Part shown: in pieces, positions 11,817 through 26,900 of the stretch
Position numbering within the stretch: the stretch's first letter is position 1
Layout of the letters: every line of letters begins with the position of its first letter
NCBI RefSeq assembly: GCF_964340395.1
Contig: NC_135560.1
Location: forward strand, 18,822,598-18,880,097
DNA: 57,500 nucleotides
Direction: 5' to 3'
Source of the DNA: Glandiceps talaboti
Lineage: Eukaryota; Hemichordata; Enteropneusta; Spengelidae
The notes under the pieces: model-generated
What the model was told of the DNA's origin: nothing
Databases searched by the model: none
Seen by the model: only the letters and a program-made list of their open reading frames with translations
Program-made: the position numbers and the translations under genes

Positions 11817-13318
11817 AACGACTCTCGTTATAATATCACCCAGTGACACATCACGTGATCTCAATTTACAGCTCGCACGTGAGAAAATCAAACTCAATAA
11901 TCAGTGCTGAATATCACCCAACAACACAAATAGAGCCATATGAATCAAGATCAAAATAACTCATTTACAAGTAAATCTATATAGTGATTATCTCCTGGTT
12001 ACTAGGTGTGTGGCTAACGATATCCTTGCTAGCCTAAAATGATTGTAGTCCAAATTCGTGCTAATCCTCGAGGCCTACGGTATACGGCTTATTTTAGAGT
12101 CAATCACATTTTTTATTCCAAAATAATATATTAATATACAGGTCCTGAGGCGACATGAGTCACCCCAAGATACATACTTCACATAGAGGTCAACACCTTA
12201 TTATATTATATATATATTGATATCGCACTTGCGAACGTTCATTAAGATGGAGGGGGAAGGTATTTCTGTTTTGGCCTAAACCAACGAATTAGCTTGTTTG
12301 TGACATTGTGCGATTGTACTTGATAGCACTGACTTCTAATTCTCTTGTTCTACAATTCCTTTGTCTTCTAATCTCTAGGGAAGTATTCAACAAAGGACAA
12401 TTCAGTTATTATAAAGTACAATAGTTATAATCACGTCAATATCTAATGTGTCTAGTGTCAAACAATAATTGACATTGTACTGGCGATGGTACCGTGTTGA
12501 GATAATGGTTGCAATTAGATGGTACAAATGATGGATACTGGTAATGAGTGATTATTGGCAATGAATACGATATAAACAGTAGAACTGTCATATATATGAG
12601 GGGAAAAAATGTGTTTTATTTCTTAGAAAAATTTCATTGTACTTGTGATATGAATATAAAACTGTGAGTCTTCCGTCGCGGCGCGGCCGTCGAGATTTTA
12701 AACTCTATCTTTTAAGCTTGTGTGTTTTGAATTTGTTTAAAGGCGATGTTTTCTTGATGCAATATCCGCAATATATCACGAGAGGAAATCAGCAGACGGA
12801 AATTGAATGATATTTTTATTTTAGTCATTGTATATCATAACACGCATTTTCGTCGTTTTGGAAGTCTTTAGGATATCATGGTTGCCATGGTTGTCATGGT
12901 TACTAACTGACAGGGTTCAAGGTTCACGAAGTACTACCCGAGCTAATTAGCGTTCACTATCCGTATCAGGGTAGACTCTCCAAATGCCATACTATTGATC
13001 TAGAGGTGTGTTACTAGTATTACTTTCTAGTTTTTGTCAATGATTAGAAAAACGTGTTGTTGTTTTTATCATACTCACAAAAATAATGTCCTTGTCAACG
13101 GTGATGGTCAAATTTGTATCAATTGGTTTAACTGTCAAGTTCAACGCATGTTCAGTAACGCTAGAACGAGTTTAATATGTTCAATGACAGGACGACAGAA
13201 CTGCGAAATTTCATCTTTCTTCTCGTAACCGACCCGTGACTGTTTCAACCATAAATGTATGAGTACTCGTGGCTTTGCCTAAGTCCGATGTGTTATTCTC
13301 GATGTCTATTCCTTTCAG
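11817..13318. other. Intergenic, nothing firmly recognised
   Basis: AT-rich DNA with a small CpG-dense patch near 12672-12692 (CGTCGCGGCGCGGCCGTCG). No convincing exon was seen before the candidate at 13319. Confidence 0.4.
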
Positions 13319-13383
13319 TTACTGAGCAAAAGCACCGCAACGCCGTACAAACCCAGTGAGCTTACGCTGAATCAAGTTTCCAG
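13319..13383 (+). CDS. Candidate internal coding exon of an unrecognised gene
   Basis: A pyrimidine-rich acceptor (CTATTCCTTTCAG ending at 13318) is followed after 65 bp by a consensus donor CAG|GTAAGA (GT at 13384). Only one frame is open; it begins LLSKSTATPYKPSEL, and the exon leaves two bases for the next codon. No family is recognised and no partner exon was identified on either side. The pairing of two good splice sites around an open frame is the only support, so it could be chance. Confidence 0.25.
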
Positions 13384-15191
13384 GTAAGACAATCGTAGTG
13401 ATATTTGAATTTTGACTCGAGAGCAGAGAACGTCTCCGTTCTCAGCGTTGAATCAGGGATGTTACCATGGACACCCAGTTATTCTATGTGAATTTTAGTG
13501 AAACCGAAGGCTTCCAAGATGGCTGCTGTGGATCAGTGTTGGCGACGTGTATCTTTCAGAAAGTCATCATTTTCGGTCGAGTATCTCTTGATCTCATACT
13601 CAGCTATTCATTACACATATACATAGCTTGTAATTTGCACACTATACTCCAATGTACAGTTTGACAATGAGATTTCCTCGCTGTAAAAGTGTCTTTCGTA
13701 CAGTGGTAATTTTTTTCTAATTTAGTGACTGGAAGGTGAACACGTTAAACTACTTTCCAACGAGAAAATCACTGATTATATACCAAATCCTATTGTACAA
13801 TATTGATCTTTCCTTCTTTTTATGAAAAAAATCCTGTTTTCTGTCAATGATTCTAGTACTATACTGAATTGTCACCTACAGACAGTTTTCTGTACCTTGC
13901 ATTGTTGATTGTAAGATTCTAGCATTGATGACAAATGAACGATAACTGAGACAATAGGAGCGCTAGCTACATAAACAGATGGTCGTATGAGATATATAGC
14001 GACGTCTTGTCACTTGAAACGCGAGTCGCCTTTACGCCTGCGTGAAAGCGATCGACGATGCGTGTTCAACAAAAATATTGCATCAATGGCGAGAATAAAT
14101 GGTACGTTTTGTTTCATATTTATTAGGTAAAGTGTCGATATTTATTTCTAAATGTCACTATTATATTTTGTTAACGAAGCTAGTGTATAATTAAAAATAT
14201 AACGCAATGTACATCCATATTACTGTATATCCATATTACGTAGACGTGAGTGACAACGTGATTTCAGCTCTTCGGTATTACGAGTATATTGTCCTAAAGG
14301 ACCGTGTTTTTACTCAGTCTGTTTTCTAATGTTAGAATGTTAGCTGAAATATGGTTGTTATACGGCATACCCCTACTGATTTTCAAATACTGTAGTACCG
14401 TGCATATTTGATTAAATGTGTCTCCATTTTTATCTTGACGTTCGAATTATATTACACCTCAATTACCAAGGTCAATTTGGATTGTACGCTACGATATAAA
14501 CAACCCCCGGGGCCCCATGCCAGCTAGACTTTATAAATCTGCCATCCAAAAATATTCAGAGATAATACATCAAGAGTACACACTAAACACATTAAAATAT
14601 CAGTATTGATAGACTTACACAAAGTCAAAATATAGTTGTATATATATACATGTGTATGATTTTTCAAAAATAAATTAAAATAACAAGTGACATGAATACA
14701 TGTGGTTGCCATAGTTAAGAGATATTACAGGGGAATTGAAAATAGACCCGTCCAATTCAGATGAAATTAAAGCTATCGTTAGGGAAAGTAAATGTTACAA
14801 TATATCACTGTGTAAGGTGGCGGTGTTAGGAACAAGCTTCCGCTCTATCAATACTAGGACAAAAGACATTTCTGTATTGTTTGTTAACTTGAGATTTTGA
14901 AGGATGTGCTCTAGATGTGTAGTTGATTTGGACTAATACGTACAACTCACAGACTGATTTTGGCAATAGCCCACATCAAGTACAAGACTTGAGTATAGAA
15001 TCTAGGTGTGGGTAATAGCCCTAATCAGCTAAAGCCTAGAGTCGAGGCTATGCTAGCAAAATTACAACATGGATAACAACTCATTCTGTTTGTAAACACT
15101 GTATTGCCACTTTCTGACTCGGAGGATAAACTTAACGCATGCATGCATGTCAACTATCATGACTATACGCAATCTCATTCACCCCACTCGC
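13384..15191. other. Intergenic or intronic, with a CpG-rich patch at about 14017-14062
   Basis: Mostly AT-rich. The CpG cluster (ACGCGAGTCGCC, GCGATCGACGATGCG) is followed by ATGGCGAGAATAAATG and a possible donor GTACGT at about 14102. That resembles a promoter plus first exon, but nothing else backs it. Confidence 0.25.
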
Positions 15192-15516
<325 letters not shown>

Positions 15517-18500
15517 TCACATTGTTCACTGTACCACGAAGAGTACGTATTTGACATGTAATGGAGAGAGGGTTGGTAATTTGCTTTCATTACAATGATT
15601 GTATATAATTATCTCTACTTTACATAGCACGCTCTAAGAATGTTTAATTCTAAAACAAAAATTCAGTTTCAAAGCTAACACAATTTTGATGTGTATAAGA
15701 GTGATGTCTTAGTAATTTTGTCCCACGTTTTACAAAAAAACAAATTCCATCAACATGTACAAAACAACAAGGTTTACAAATGACAGGTTCTAGTGTATTA
15801 GCTTATTTGGTTCAAGTTGTTGTATACTAGCGACGTCTACAAGTTACGAAGTACCCGTGTACATGACCAATCTGATCAAATGTAGGAATACGGCTCCATG
15901 TCGGTTCCTCTATTTAGATACCTTATTTCCTTCTTTTAGAGTAGTATATGTTTTCATTTGTCTTTCTGTGAGTACAAGTGGAAGACACCAATCACTCTCA
16001 CAACTATAAAATCAAAAACAAACGACATTAGTTATATAGTCTTAATAAGTCAACTAATGAATAACACAATTGTCTGATGATGGTATTTCGAATACTCCGT
16101 GATAACAATATAAATAACCAGCCTTTTTAACATTCAGTGAATGTCTTTCAAACTGATACGGGTTCAAACTTTATAAGTGACATTGTGTGACTTGGGTGGA
16201 CAAACTTACTCTAATAATGTACAATCATGGAGGACCTTATTTTTTATGTAAATTGATATCAACCCAGGTGTATCTACAAGGATGAACGGAAATATACATG
16301 TATCACGAAGGATTAATTTAGCGGAAATATACCTGTATCACGAGGAAGTATTTCTTGACTGATATCGATATTCATAACTTTAATTTCGAATGGGGAAAAA
16401 TCAATACTCTCTAGCCTGGCTAACAATAAGCTAATATTAGCAATCCAATACAAACTATAGGCTTATGTCGTGACTGTCCGTTAGTCAAATGCTATCTAAG
16501 AGAGATATGTGTAAGGTAATCCCACACGCTATTTCAATATCATTCCCGAAGTCATTAGACAGTACATGTATTTCCAGTCTTTCGTGCTAGCAGAAAAGCG
16601 CGCGGTGCATCCTGGGACAAATAAGAAGCAATCTCATTCTAAGATTAGACATAGACTATGCATGGTAACATTGACTGTAGTTTACACATCTCAGTTTACG
16701 CGCCAGCTTTATTCGGAAAATGTAAGTTTTTAATGACAAGCTAGGCTACTTTTGACACGCTAAAATGCTTTAATATCAATACAAACCTGAAGATTGAGTT
16801 AAGATTGGCGAAGTTCCGAAGACACATACAGATATGAACAGGTATGAGATATATATTAGATATAACATTACCATGTGTCTGTTCTGTGCCAATGTTCACT
16901 GAGACAAATCTATGCTGGAAACACTTGAGCATGTGTGTAAACACCTTTTGTAATTTGCGGTTGGATATCGTGCCAGTAATATCTCAACCTGGAGCTCTAT
17001 GTTCAATTCAGTTTCATGTTCAGTTTTCATAGCCGGGAGTCATGGTTGGTCGGTGTGCCATTTGTGAATTATATAGTTCACAGAATCAGATTCACAACCA
17101 TATCTGTTTCACACACTCAGGTTGTTGTTTTAGTGTCGTAACTTATGATTAGGGATTGTAACTAGTTAGTAAAATAGCACATATCTGTTGGTGATAACGT
17201 CGTCGAACCACCTTCGTCTTCGATCCGTTCGTGAATTATCCATTGCTCAGTGTTATGTCACTACATAAAGTTCAACTGGGTGGTAGTATTGGTGTAACTG
17301 CATTGTTTAACTATTGATTTATCTTGGTGTTTTATCCGACCGAGTCGGCCATACTGTGAACATCCATAGACCCTCCACACCTGAGTACCGGTACGCTGTC
17401 AACATGATACTCATTCTGGAGGAAGATTACGTAATCTTGTCTAACATCCATATTTGTGGTATGTATAGTAGGGCTGATATCAGGTTCCTTTTGTATTTAC
17501 AATTCAATATTGCATGACGGTAATATATATGTTGTTATTTCATTATGCTGTGATGACATCACTAATTAATGCGTCAACATTTCATAATATTGACAGAGCT
17601 TCGAGTTGAGGTGAATCTGAAAGAACCATGCTGTCCTTAGACTAATATCTCCAAGCTATTATTTGGTCTGCAACTAGTATCTTGAGACTGAAATCTGCAC
17701 ATTAGCGTATGTTGTACATGTATATGTGTTACAAAACACACGACTCAAACGACTACACATCTTCGCGCTTTGTGTTTCTCTCTGAGATAGGCGTAATAAA
17801 AATTTTCCTGCCTGGGGGATTGAATCCATTTGTGTTCATCATTGTTATCACAAACGTCATCGGCTGGGAACGGTCTTATCGGTTGGCGTGGTGGCAAGCC
17901 AGATCTGCTAATATAAGTGTGGTACCGGACGTTATTCGTTGTTATGGTTACAGGCCTGCTAGAACATTTTTGTTTACGATTAGGGAGGGGTGCTCATGTG
18001 ACAATCCAAAGCGTCTGGGACAAAAACAATCGGGTCAACTCAAAGACCTCCTTTACATCATAACTACTGTTGAATCTAAAGCATAAAATACAACAAACAA
18101 TTCACACTGTGTTGTGAATGGAAAGGAGTACTGTAGTATGTAAAGTACAGACATTCGTGCCATGATGTTAAAAAGCCTGATAGAGCTGAACAACACGACC
18201 TCGTTTACAATCTAGGAGTACTGTTGACTTTCAACCTGGCTGTTTGAAACGCCAGTTCAGGAATGTTAGTAAGAACTGTTAAATCATGGATATATTACTA
18301 AGTTCTCCCTCATACATCCATGTTTTTATATAAACATATCTAATATTACAAAACACTATAATGAAATTCATACAATTGAACGCTGACAACCAAATCTTAG
18401 TTATCATATCTGTCATTGAAGCTGGCAAGTTGCCGACGAATTACGCTGTATTATGTAGAAAGGTTAACAAGAATGAAGAATGCGTAATAAGCCATTGTGT

Positions 18501-19369
18501 AAGATTACTTTAGCTATAAATAGACCCGTTCATTACAGCACTATTGCCATTGGCAATCAAGTAGATATTTAACAAGTTATTTAGAAAAAGAAGACGAAGA
18601 CGAAAAAGAAGAAGAAGTAATATCTGTAAATGGCATGCAAGGACAGACTTGACCATCTTCTGTACAGTAACCACCTGTTAATCTTACGGTAGCTTGTACC
18701 TTGTAGTTTTCATTTCCAAAATGGATCCACTACGGACTATATATGGAAGGATCTGACGAGAGTGGTAGTCACGATAGACCTCACGGAGTGCTGGTTACTT
18801 CATATGTAAGTTTTGCAAGTCTCGCAAAATTGAATATAAGGGAAGCTATTTATGGTAGGTCGTTCCATGATGTTGTGGCGTCCTAACACTTTTTTGATAA
18901 CTCAAATTCACTCGAGGTCAAGGCAGGGGGCCGGACTGAGGGGTGTTAAGTCTTACTGAGTTTGTTGTATGATTTATTATGTCATCAAGGTATGCAAGTA
19001 TGAATCGACCATTGGTTGAATAATATATGCTTAGTCCAACATTGTCCGTGGTCCATTGGAAAGTTATTAACGTTACAAGTGAATAATTTGTATTTGCAGT
19101 AGCTATAATTCAAATAATTACCAGCATACAACACCAAAGCCGTGTACGACCTCGGACCTGCTTTAGAATAGCTGAGGCCGTACCTGGAGGGCGTTAGATA
19201 CAGACAATGAAACAATACATGTTGCTAATCTGCCTTCTCTCTGTTTGCTACTTTGTGAGTAAATATTACTTACTATAGATCAGGTCATGTGACCATCAGA
19301 CATAAAGGACTAAAATCATCATAGCCATTCAAATTGAAAAACAAGTGCAGGGTACTACACTGGGTAGGT
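15517..19369. other. Long gene-poor stretch
   Basis: No recognisable gene. It contains a 35-bp direct duplication around CGGAAATATACATGTATCACG (about 16287 and 16322). It also contains a 125-codon open frame at 17709-18086 that shows no family signature, no biased composition and no convincing splice or initiation context. I treat that frame as chance. Confidence 0.4.
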
Positions 19370-20150
19370 AAGTGCAGGGGGAGGGCCGGGAGGGGGAATG
19401 GGGTCACTTAGTACAATCGGTTCTCGTCGGAGGGCCATATTTTAGATAAAGGGAATTAGAGGAGGGTCACATTTTACATTGACTCATCGTATTTTTTAAG
19501 ATTAAACTATTTTCTGTTTTGACATCTAATCCGAACCCTGTCATTTGTTCCACGTTCATTTTCTGTTTTGGCATCTAATCCGAACCCTGTCATTTGTTCC
19601 ACGTCCCACACAACATCCCACCACGTGACTACCACTACCGTACTGTAATATCAGAACATATCAGTCACATCGATCGCTGCTGACATCCATGCAGTAAAGC
19701 AGTTATTAGTTGTGGTGTGAGGAGAGGAGAGGAGTGGGTCTCAGAATTGGTGAAGAGGAAACAGTGTGTTATAAGATATTGGGATAATGGATTATGTGGT
19801 GGAGTGGGAATGTTGACCTCAGTCCAGACGATGTCGGTAGTGCGAACATCTAGGTTTTGGGAGTCCTGAACTTCATCTGCACAAATCCAAATACACCCTA
19901 CAGGAATTAATTACGTAATACAGTGTAGGGCTTTCACGCAATTTCACGACATGATGTATGATGGTAGTTGTAGGAAACAGCCAACGCCTTTAAACGTATC
20001 AATATGGTGGCAGCGGTGGGATCGACTCCTTAGCATTGATTCTGGGACTCATGTTCCTTTTCACGTCTGACAGCATTTTATCCCATGTTATTACCTATTT
20101 GAAATTGAGGGAGGGCGACTCTTTCGAAAACGGCATCGAGAAGGGTCCCG
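19370..20150 (-). repeat. Dispersed repeat, locus B (reverse orientation)
   Basis: Read on the - strand, this region matches the modules of 3985-5152. The stretch 19420-19495 corresponds to the AAAATGTGACCCTCCTCTAAT / CTAAAATATGG module. The stretch 19700-19820 corresponds to the GAGACCCATTTCTCTCC module. The stretch 19985-20055 (GTGGCAGCGGTGGGATC, ATTGATTCTGGGACT) matches 53080-53140 in locus C, but not locus A. It also contains a 49-bp direct duplication (19509-19604, CATCTAATCCGAACCCTGTC in both copies). No coding sequence was seen. Confidence 0.65.
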
Positions 20151-23100
20151 CCTAGCCTATACATAAATGCTACGTTCGTGGTGATTAATCAAGTGATAGG
20201 TTATATGGTACGTGCTTTGTGGGAGTTTGTAAAACAGTTTGGTTGGGAAAAGTTAGTATTCTCGATAAATGTCAACAAGATGGTAAAATACTAAAATTAA
20301 AATAGGAATAAAATGCAGAAGCGATCGCATAGACCTGTTGCCGGTTCCAAGATGCATTACGCGTCTCTCCATACAATGTAAACAAATATATAGAAATCAG
20401 TGACAAATGTGACTTGATTGCTGAGCTGTCCCAAGCACACCACCAGTAGCACGGCGCTGCTTTTACACAGGTATTTCAAATGTAATTTCTTACTAAATTG
20501 CAATGTTACATATTTGTACGATTGCAGTGGTGGCATCTGACACGACAATGCTGAATTATTTCTCAGTGAATTTAACTGCAAACCAGAAGAAAAGTACACG
20601 TCTGTCCTTACTACTAGTGAAACTAACGAAGGTTATTCGAATTGATTGCGAGTTTCTGTAAAAGAGTCCATGTCATAGGTAGATGTCCGGTCAGTAAGGT
20701 TACACGTCATTGTTCTCTGTTGACAAAGGTTGACGTAAGAAGTCGAACATTTCAGCTCAGACCACTAACGAACTGGAAACACCTATTGCATTAGGTGTGA
20801 ATGGGCTCTGAATCCCTCTTCCCACTGTCACGCTCACCCTTCAAGCATGCCTTTTGTTTTAAACTCTCTCCGAAAACTGTCGAACCTTGTGCAAAACGAT
20901 ACTTCGGGTCTTTATTTACGTTTTTTTTGCAAATGACTTGAACAGTTTCTATCAGAAATGGCCACGGGTTAGTAAGTGTACTGTCTGAGTATGACCGGAA
21001 ACGAAGACCGTAACGCAGTCAGAATATAATCACTAGTGCTCTGAGATTTCAGGTAACAATTTTGAAGTTTGTGTTTGGATCAAAACCTTTTATGGAACAC
21101 TGCACTCTGTCACTGAATTATCAGCAGATGAATTTTCATTTGAGGAGACGGTCATCACCTTGCCTGTATGTACCATTGAGGATGAAAACCAACCCATTGC
21201 AGTATGCTGGGTAATTTTGCAACCACAGTCCTAAAAACTGTTGTTATTCCCATGTTTAATATGTCTTCTTTGGGCTTGAAACTTTTGTGTGTCTAACAAA
21301 AGATAACAATCGTCGTCATCATTGGTATTTGTACTTAAGTTATAGTATTCTAGTCATTGATGATTCATAATTGTAATTCAACAATCTCGTCAAAATTTTC
21401 TGTTTATTCATTGTCCGTCGATCGTATATAGTCACTGTGGTAAAATGGTCGGTGTACATGTATGTCAATCTGCAACATTTTATCCACTTGTCATTCTGCA
21501 ACATTTTATCCACTTGTCAATCTGCAACATTGTATCCACTTCCTCCTTTGGTTGTCTTATCGAGATAGCACACGAAAATAAATCGCCATGCATGTACATT
21601 TTAATAAGGAATATTTAAAGCAGAATTCACAACCGGGAAGGGGGGGGGGGGCTAAGGATATTTTAGGGAGCCACGGACGGAAAAAAACTAGGGGTGCAAA
21701 GAGGGGGAGGAGGCGTGAAAACTCTGATGTCGTCTGCAAGGTGGTCACGAAATATTTTGTCCACGATTGGAATCAAATTAAGCTTCAGAGGCGGTCGTTT
21801 ACTGAGTACATTTACAAAATGTCTTCCTCTACAAATTTCTTCGATTATTAGGCGGGTGACTGCGATTAGACGTGTGTTTTAGACGGATTGGGGTATTGAA
21901 TTAAGACAATATTTAATGACTCCATGGCATTCAATAATGTGTATGGTTTGAAGGTTATCAATGGCCTCCTACATGTCCTTCTTTTCAAAAAATGCCCACC
22001 GTGGGAGGGGACACCCTCTCACACACCCTCCCCACTAGCGATCATGGTAATCCAACTATTTTCTCCTCAGCCCCTCCCCACCGTAAACTTCAGCTCGTTC
22101 CTTAAAACGCAGTCACAACTGATTAAATATACTAAACTCTAATCCATAACTAGCTAGTATACAAATTACATTCGACAAGTGACAGAAGGAAGGTAATACA
22201 ATGTGAAATTATTAATTTCCTGTTCTTTGTGTGTAAAATATTGATCCAGACTGGACCAGAGAGTTCATGCTTGGATTATTTTGTCGATTCTTCACAACTC
22301 GAACAATGACCGCACGGTAGTTAATAAATCATAATTAAATTACCGCTAATCACAACATTGTACACGGTACTACGTAGAACGAGTATGGACCAATGTATAT
22401 AGTTGAATTGTCAATATGGTTTTTTTACCAAAAATATTATATTCTGGACACCTATTTGTTGCTGTGTACTTAGTTAGTTTTTTATCACTATACCAAAGAA
22501 CGCATTCTTGTTCATGCTACATACTCTTACATTGTAAGAATTGTTAAAGTTGTATGGAAGTGAAAAGTTATGATTGTGTGTCATTTAGTAACTAAAGGAA
22601 TAACGTGACTGATACAAGTCAAAGCACCCCCTCCCCCACCCCCACCCCCCTTCAATGATCTCAACTGCCCTATCAAGCGACCATGTATGATCAAGTCATT
22701 TTTACATCATTATGGAATATGCTATGTCACATTTTAGGCGTGCAGTCTGTGGCATAATAATGACAGCCGTTTAATTCTATGACATTATGAAAGATAATGC
22801 CATATCAATAATTAGAAAAGAGAGATAATTTCGTGTCCTGTCAAGATGTTTTGTTGCTAGTGTGTTTTTGATTCAAATCGTCGTGGTGTGTGTAGCGTAA
22901 TAAAAATTGAATTGAATTCAAATGTCTCTGTTTACTTAGGCTCAACTCAAGTCGTGTGGGATTCCCAGTAGGGGACGTGTGGGATTCTCTGTAGGAGATT
23001 GACGTGTGGGAGAATGACGAGAGCAAAAATCTCCATCCAACAGGACTCAAGGCTACAGTTTTTGTGGTCAGAGTATTCAGGTATAAGAAAACGATGATAC

Positions 23101-23384
23101 ATTAATAGATCCATATGGAATCTATAGTGAAATTCACTTGACGGTTACTAGTATATAACTTTAGCAATATATCAACGGTTTGCTGTTCATCTTTGTTTTT
23201 TTTTCTCTCTTTCTGTGTCTTCTAGGACTTAAAGCATCCACAATCAACATAACGAAACGAAGGTTGACTGTAATGAATCAAAAGTGATATCTTATACCAC
23301 AAGGCACGTTGTTACGATGTTAATTAAACGTCGTGGGAGGTAACCATATAATATTATAAAATACTAGGATAAAGCGTTGTTCAC
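20151..23384. other. Intergenic, with two small tandem repeats
   Basis: No gene is recognised. Three 26-bp copies of a unit with CTGCAACATTTTATCCACTT lie at 21465-21541, and about three 28-bp copies of a unit with CGTGTGGGATTC lie at 22954-23010. GC-rich fragments near 21640-21720 and 22000-22090 resemble decayed pieces of the dispersed repeat. Confidence 0.4.
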
Positions 23385-23396
23385 TATATATATTAA
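23385..23396 (+). promoter_or_regulatory. TATA-like box before the sulfotransferase start codon
   Basis: TATATATATTAAA lies about 80 bp before the ATG at 23475. Transcription would then start near 23415-23425, leaving a leader of about 50-60 nt. A further 5' exon cannot be excluded. Confidence 0.3.
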
Positions 23397-23474
23397 ATCC
23401 AATGGTCGTAGAAACGGAAAACGCTGTGTCGCGCCTCCCTACCATTTAAGCGAAGAGAAACATTTATCAGCGAC

Positions 23475-23689
23475 ATGGCATTGTTTCATCTCCGAGGAAT
23501 AACTGGTTGTCGTCGTCGGACTCGTCATCTACTGTGCACCGTTGTATTTGTCGTCGTAGTATACTCCGTTGTCTCAACTGTCGTATTCATTCCAACCGTC
23601 GACAATAATCGGTATGTTATCGTTTTATATTCAATTCTTTCCCTTGGGCTTGATGAAATGTGGAGAGAGAGAGAGAGAGTGAGAGAGAG

Positions 23690-23773
<84 letters not shown>

Positions 23774-23892
23774 GAGAGAGGGAGAGAGAGAGGGAGGGAG
23801 GGAGAGAGGGGGGAGGGAGAGAGAGGGGGGATAGAAAGACAGAGACAGAGGGAGAGGGGCAGACAGACAGAGACTAGAGAGAGAGAGATACT

Positions 23893-23926
<34 letters not shown>

Positions 23927-26900
23927 AATAGACACACACCCACAAATATTTACAAATGTACACACTGGGGTATTTTCCAATTCAGCCAAATGATAAATTA
24001 TCAATGATGAGCTTTCTAATGAGACTATCACCTTTGACCTTGACAAAGATTTTCAAGGTAAAGAGAGATGAAGGGTTATATTCCCGCTGTACACTGAAGA
24101 CGGCAAAATATTATTGCTAATTATAGTGAAAACCCAACACTACAAACATTTACATCGTTGGAAAGTCAAATAAAATATTTCCATGTTAAAATTACTAACC
24201 CTCTTACGCAATACAAGACACAAGTCTTTGATTATAGGCTAATTGCAGGTAAGGTGGGTGAGTGGTAAAACGGCAGCTTATAGCAAAGGACAAAACTATA
24301 TTTAAACACGTAATATTTCAAGTCATGTAAACTGCAAACCTACGACATACATAGAATGCAAACGCTATACTTGCACAGTACTTGAAACTATTGACGGGTA
24401 TCAAATATAGTGATTTTATAGTCATGTAGGGCATGTTTTCAAGTTACATTATACAATGTAATTCTTTTCACCATAAAAATGGACGTGTACATACATTGCG
24501 ACAAATACAAGTTTGAAATTTAGTTTGGCATGATGGTGAACAATTGAGCACACAGAGTAGCTATTTATTAACACCAATGGATATACAAATGTCGGAAAAT
24601 TGCTTTAATTTAATGCTATAAAACAATCTTTCTGAGACCATATTGCACCTTTGTCTGAATGAACAGGAACGTGCCCCTCTTGAACATGTCAAAATTATCA
24701 CCATTTATAAGTCTTATTGAGTCAGACATTATTGACATTTTTTCTCATCAATAAAACTCTATAGTAAGAGTATTTATACAAACTTATGGACTGGGTGAAT
24801 TGATTTGATAGAAAGGAACCAGATGGAAATCAAGTTATGTTGCTCTGTGTTTGTCCTCTCAGGATGTCACTTTATTAAACTGTAGTAGTGAACTGTGATA
24901 TTATAATTGGCGCGTGGTGGGTCCGTGAGGTGATTCTGACTGTCACTCAACGTACACTACAGCACAGACAATGAAAAGAGTGACTACAGCCACACAAGTA
25001 GGGCTATGACGTAGTATATTTTGTCCAAGAAAATCAAAATTAAAGGGTCATGTTTCAATCCTAGGTCATCGCATTACATAAGCTCTATGGATTACACGGG
25101 ATTATTATTTTGTTCTAGATCAACATTTTCAAACTTTTATCTTTTGAATGTTAATAATAATATAAAATTATAATTCATTTCAACAAGCCCACTTTGCATT
25201 CACACTATGAAACTAAAGTGTGACACACGTCCTGATTGGCATATTGCAACTATTAAATACTTCTAGATTGCCTTTGCTGATTAGTGGAACTAGTATTTTT
25301 TCTCTATGAACTCTCGAAATATGGTGATGACATTAGCGAGTATCATCTACTTTACGACAATGAATTGGAAAGATGACAACCGTATGTATGAGTATATAGA
25401 TATTGTTATGTGACATGACATGACGTGAATAACGTGACGTGCTTGTGAATACTCTACACACCAAGCTTGAACAATTCAGGTATCATGATGTCACTCCTGA
25501 TTTTTCTTACAAGAATATAGACACCCGTGTTCAACAGTTACATTATTTGTGTTTCATGTACATCGAGTGATGTGTAGAGATTTATTTCTTGCCCTTATAC
25601 CAGAGGACAGTATCATACCACATTGTACTCGTCTACTCATTAATTTCCCCCCGTTAAATACCGCAGCACACATTTTCGTTATGTTTGCATTTATAACAAT
25701 TGTGAGCTGCGAATTTTGGTACATGTCCTGATATATATTACGACCCTCTTATGTTAGAGACAACGTGTGTTGTAAACATTATCCTTTTAAAACAACGACT
25801 AAGCCACTATAAAGTCAAGTTATGAGTCAGACTAGCATTAGATAGTCTCATCTTTACTCGCCTGTAGATTTCCAATGAGCTCCCCCCCCCCATAAAGATC
25901 ATAAGCACCCACACCCATAAAGATCAACACGAGTGATATCTTTCCATTTCCATTTTATTTATTTCTATTCTTATAGACTTTACGAACACATGCCTCATAT
26001 TGAGACCGGATTGACTACAGCGAAGAGAGACCACAAGAATCCGATCGAAGTCGAATCGCTCAAACTAAGTAGGGGGAAGGGTGAAGACAACAACTCTGAC
26101 GGGAGAGAGGAATATTCAAGACAAAAAGATTATCTTAGATTAACGGATACATTTCCATGGATAGTTCGTCACAAATATTTAAAGAACTTCTATACTAGAA
26201 CAGACAATGACACCGCTGATGAACAGTACAGAGACAGTAGACTGGTATTTCTGCATCACAATAAAGCGGCTGGTACAACTGTGAAGACATGTCTAACCAG
26301 TGTAGCCGCCAAACAAGCTTTGCGCATCGGACCTGTTATGGCTAGTAACACTCGCGTTGGATTCCAGTCATCAGTAGCCAGTAAGAAAGGCCGTTATCAA
26401 ACTACTCGTATTTTCATGGGTGGATATTCTTTCGGAGTTTGCGATGATTTAGAATCGGACAAACCGTGTTCTTATTTTACATTTTTACGCAATCCATATG
26501 AGAGAGTTATATCGTCATTCGAATACTGCAAGCGTGCAAGAAGTGACCAATTGTGTTCAGTATTAAATGCGAATGAGGTTACGATTAACGAATGGGCAAG
26601 ACACCAAGGTAGTTTTTTCTTCCGACAAGTACTATTCAAACCTGAATTTTGCAAGAAGAACTATGACCACAATATGGATTTGGACTCAGAACCACACGAC
26701 AGTAAATGGTCCATTAGGAACAAGTTATCTGTGTCGTGTTGGTTCCGAGAAAAGTTGATACTAAAAAACATCACAAGTCAGACAGAACGAGATTTAATAT
26801 CGGAGTATATCCTCAAGAATTTAGAGAACTGGTTTGCTGTCATAGGCATTGCGGAGGAATACGAATTTTCAATGCAATTATTGGAACATACATTTGGCCT

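Noticed and set aside
17709-18086. 125-codon frame with ordinary amino-acid composition
   Set aside because: No domain, no signal peptide and no paired splice sites; expected by chance in AT-rich DNA of this length.
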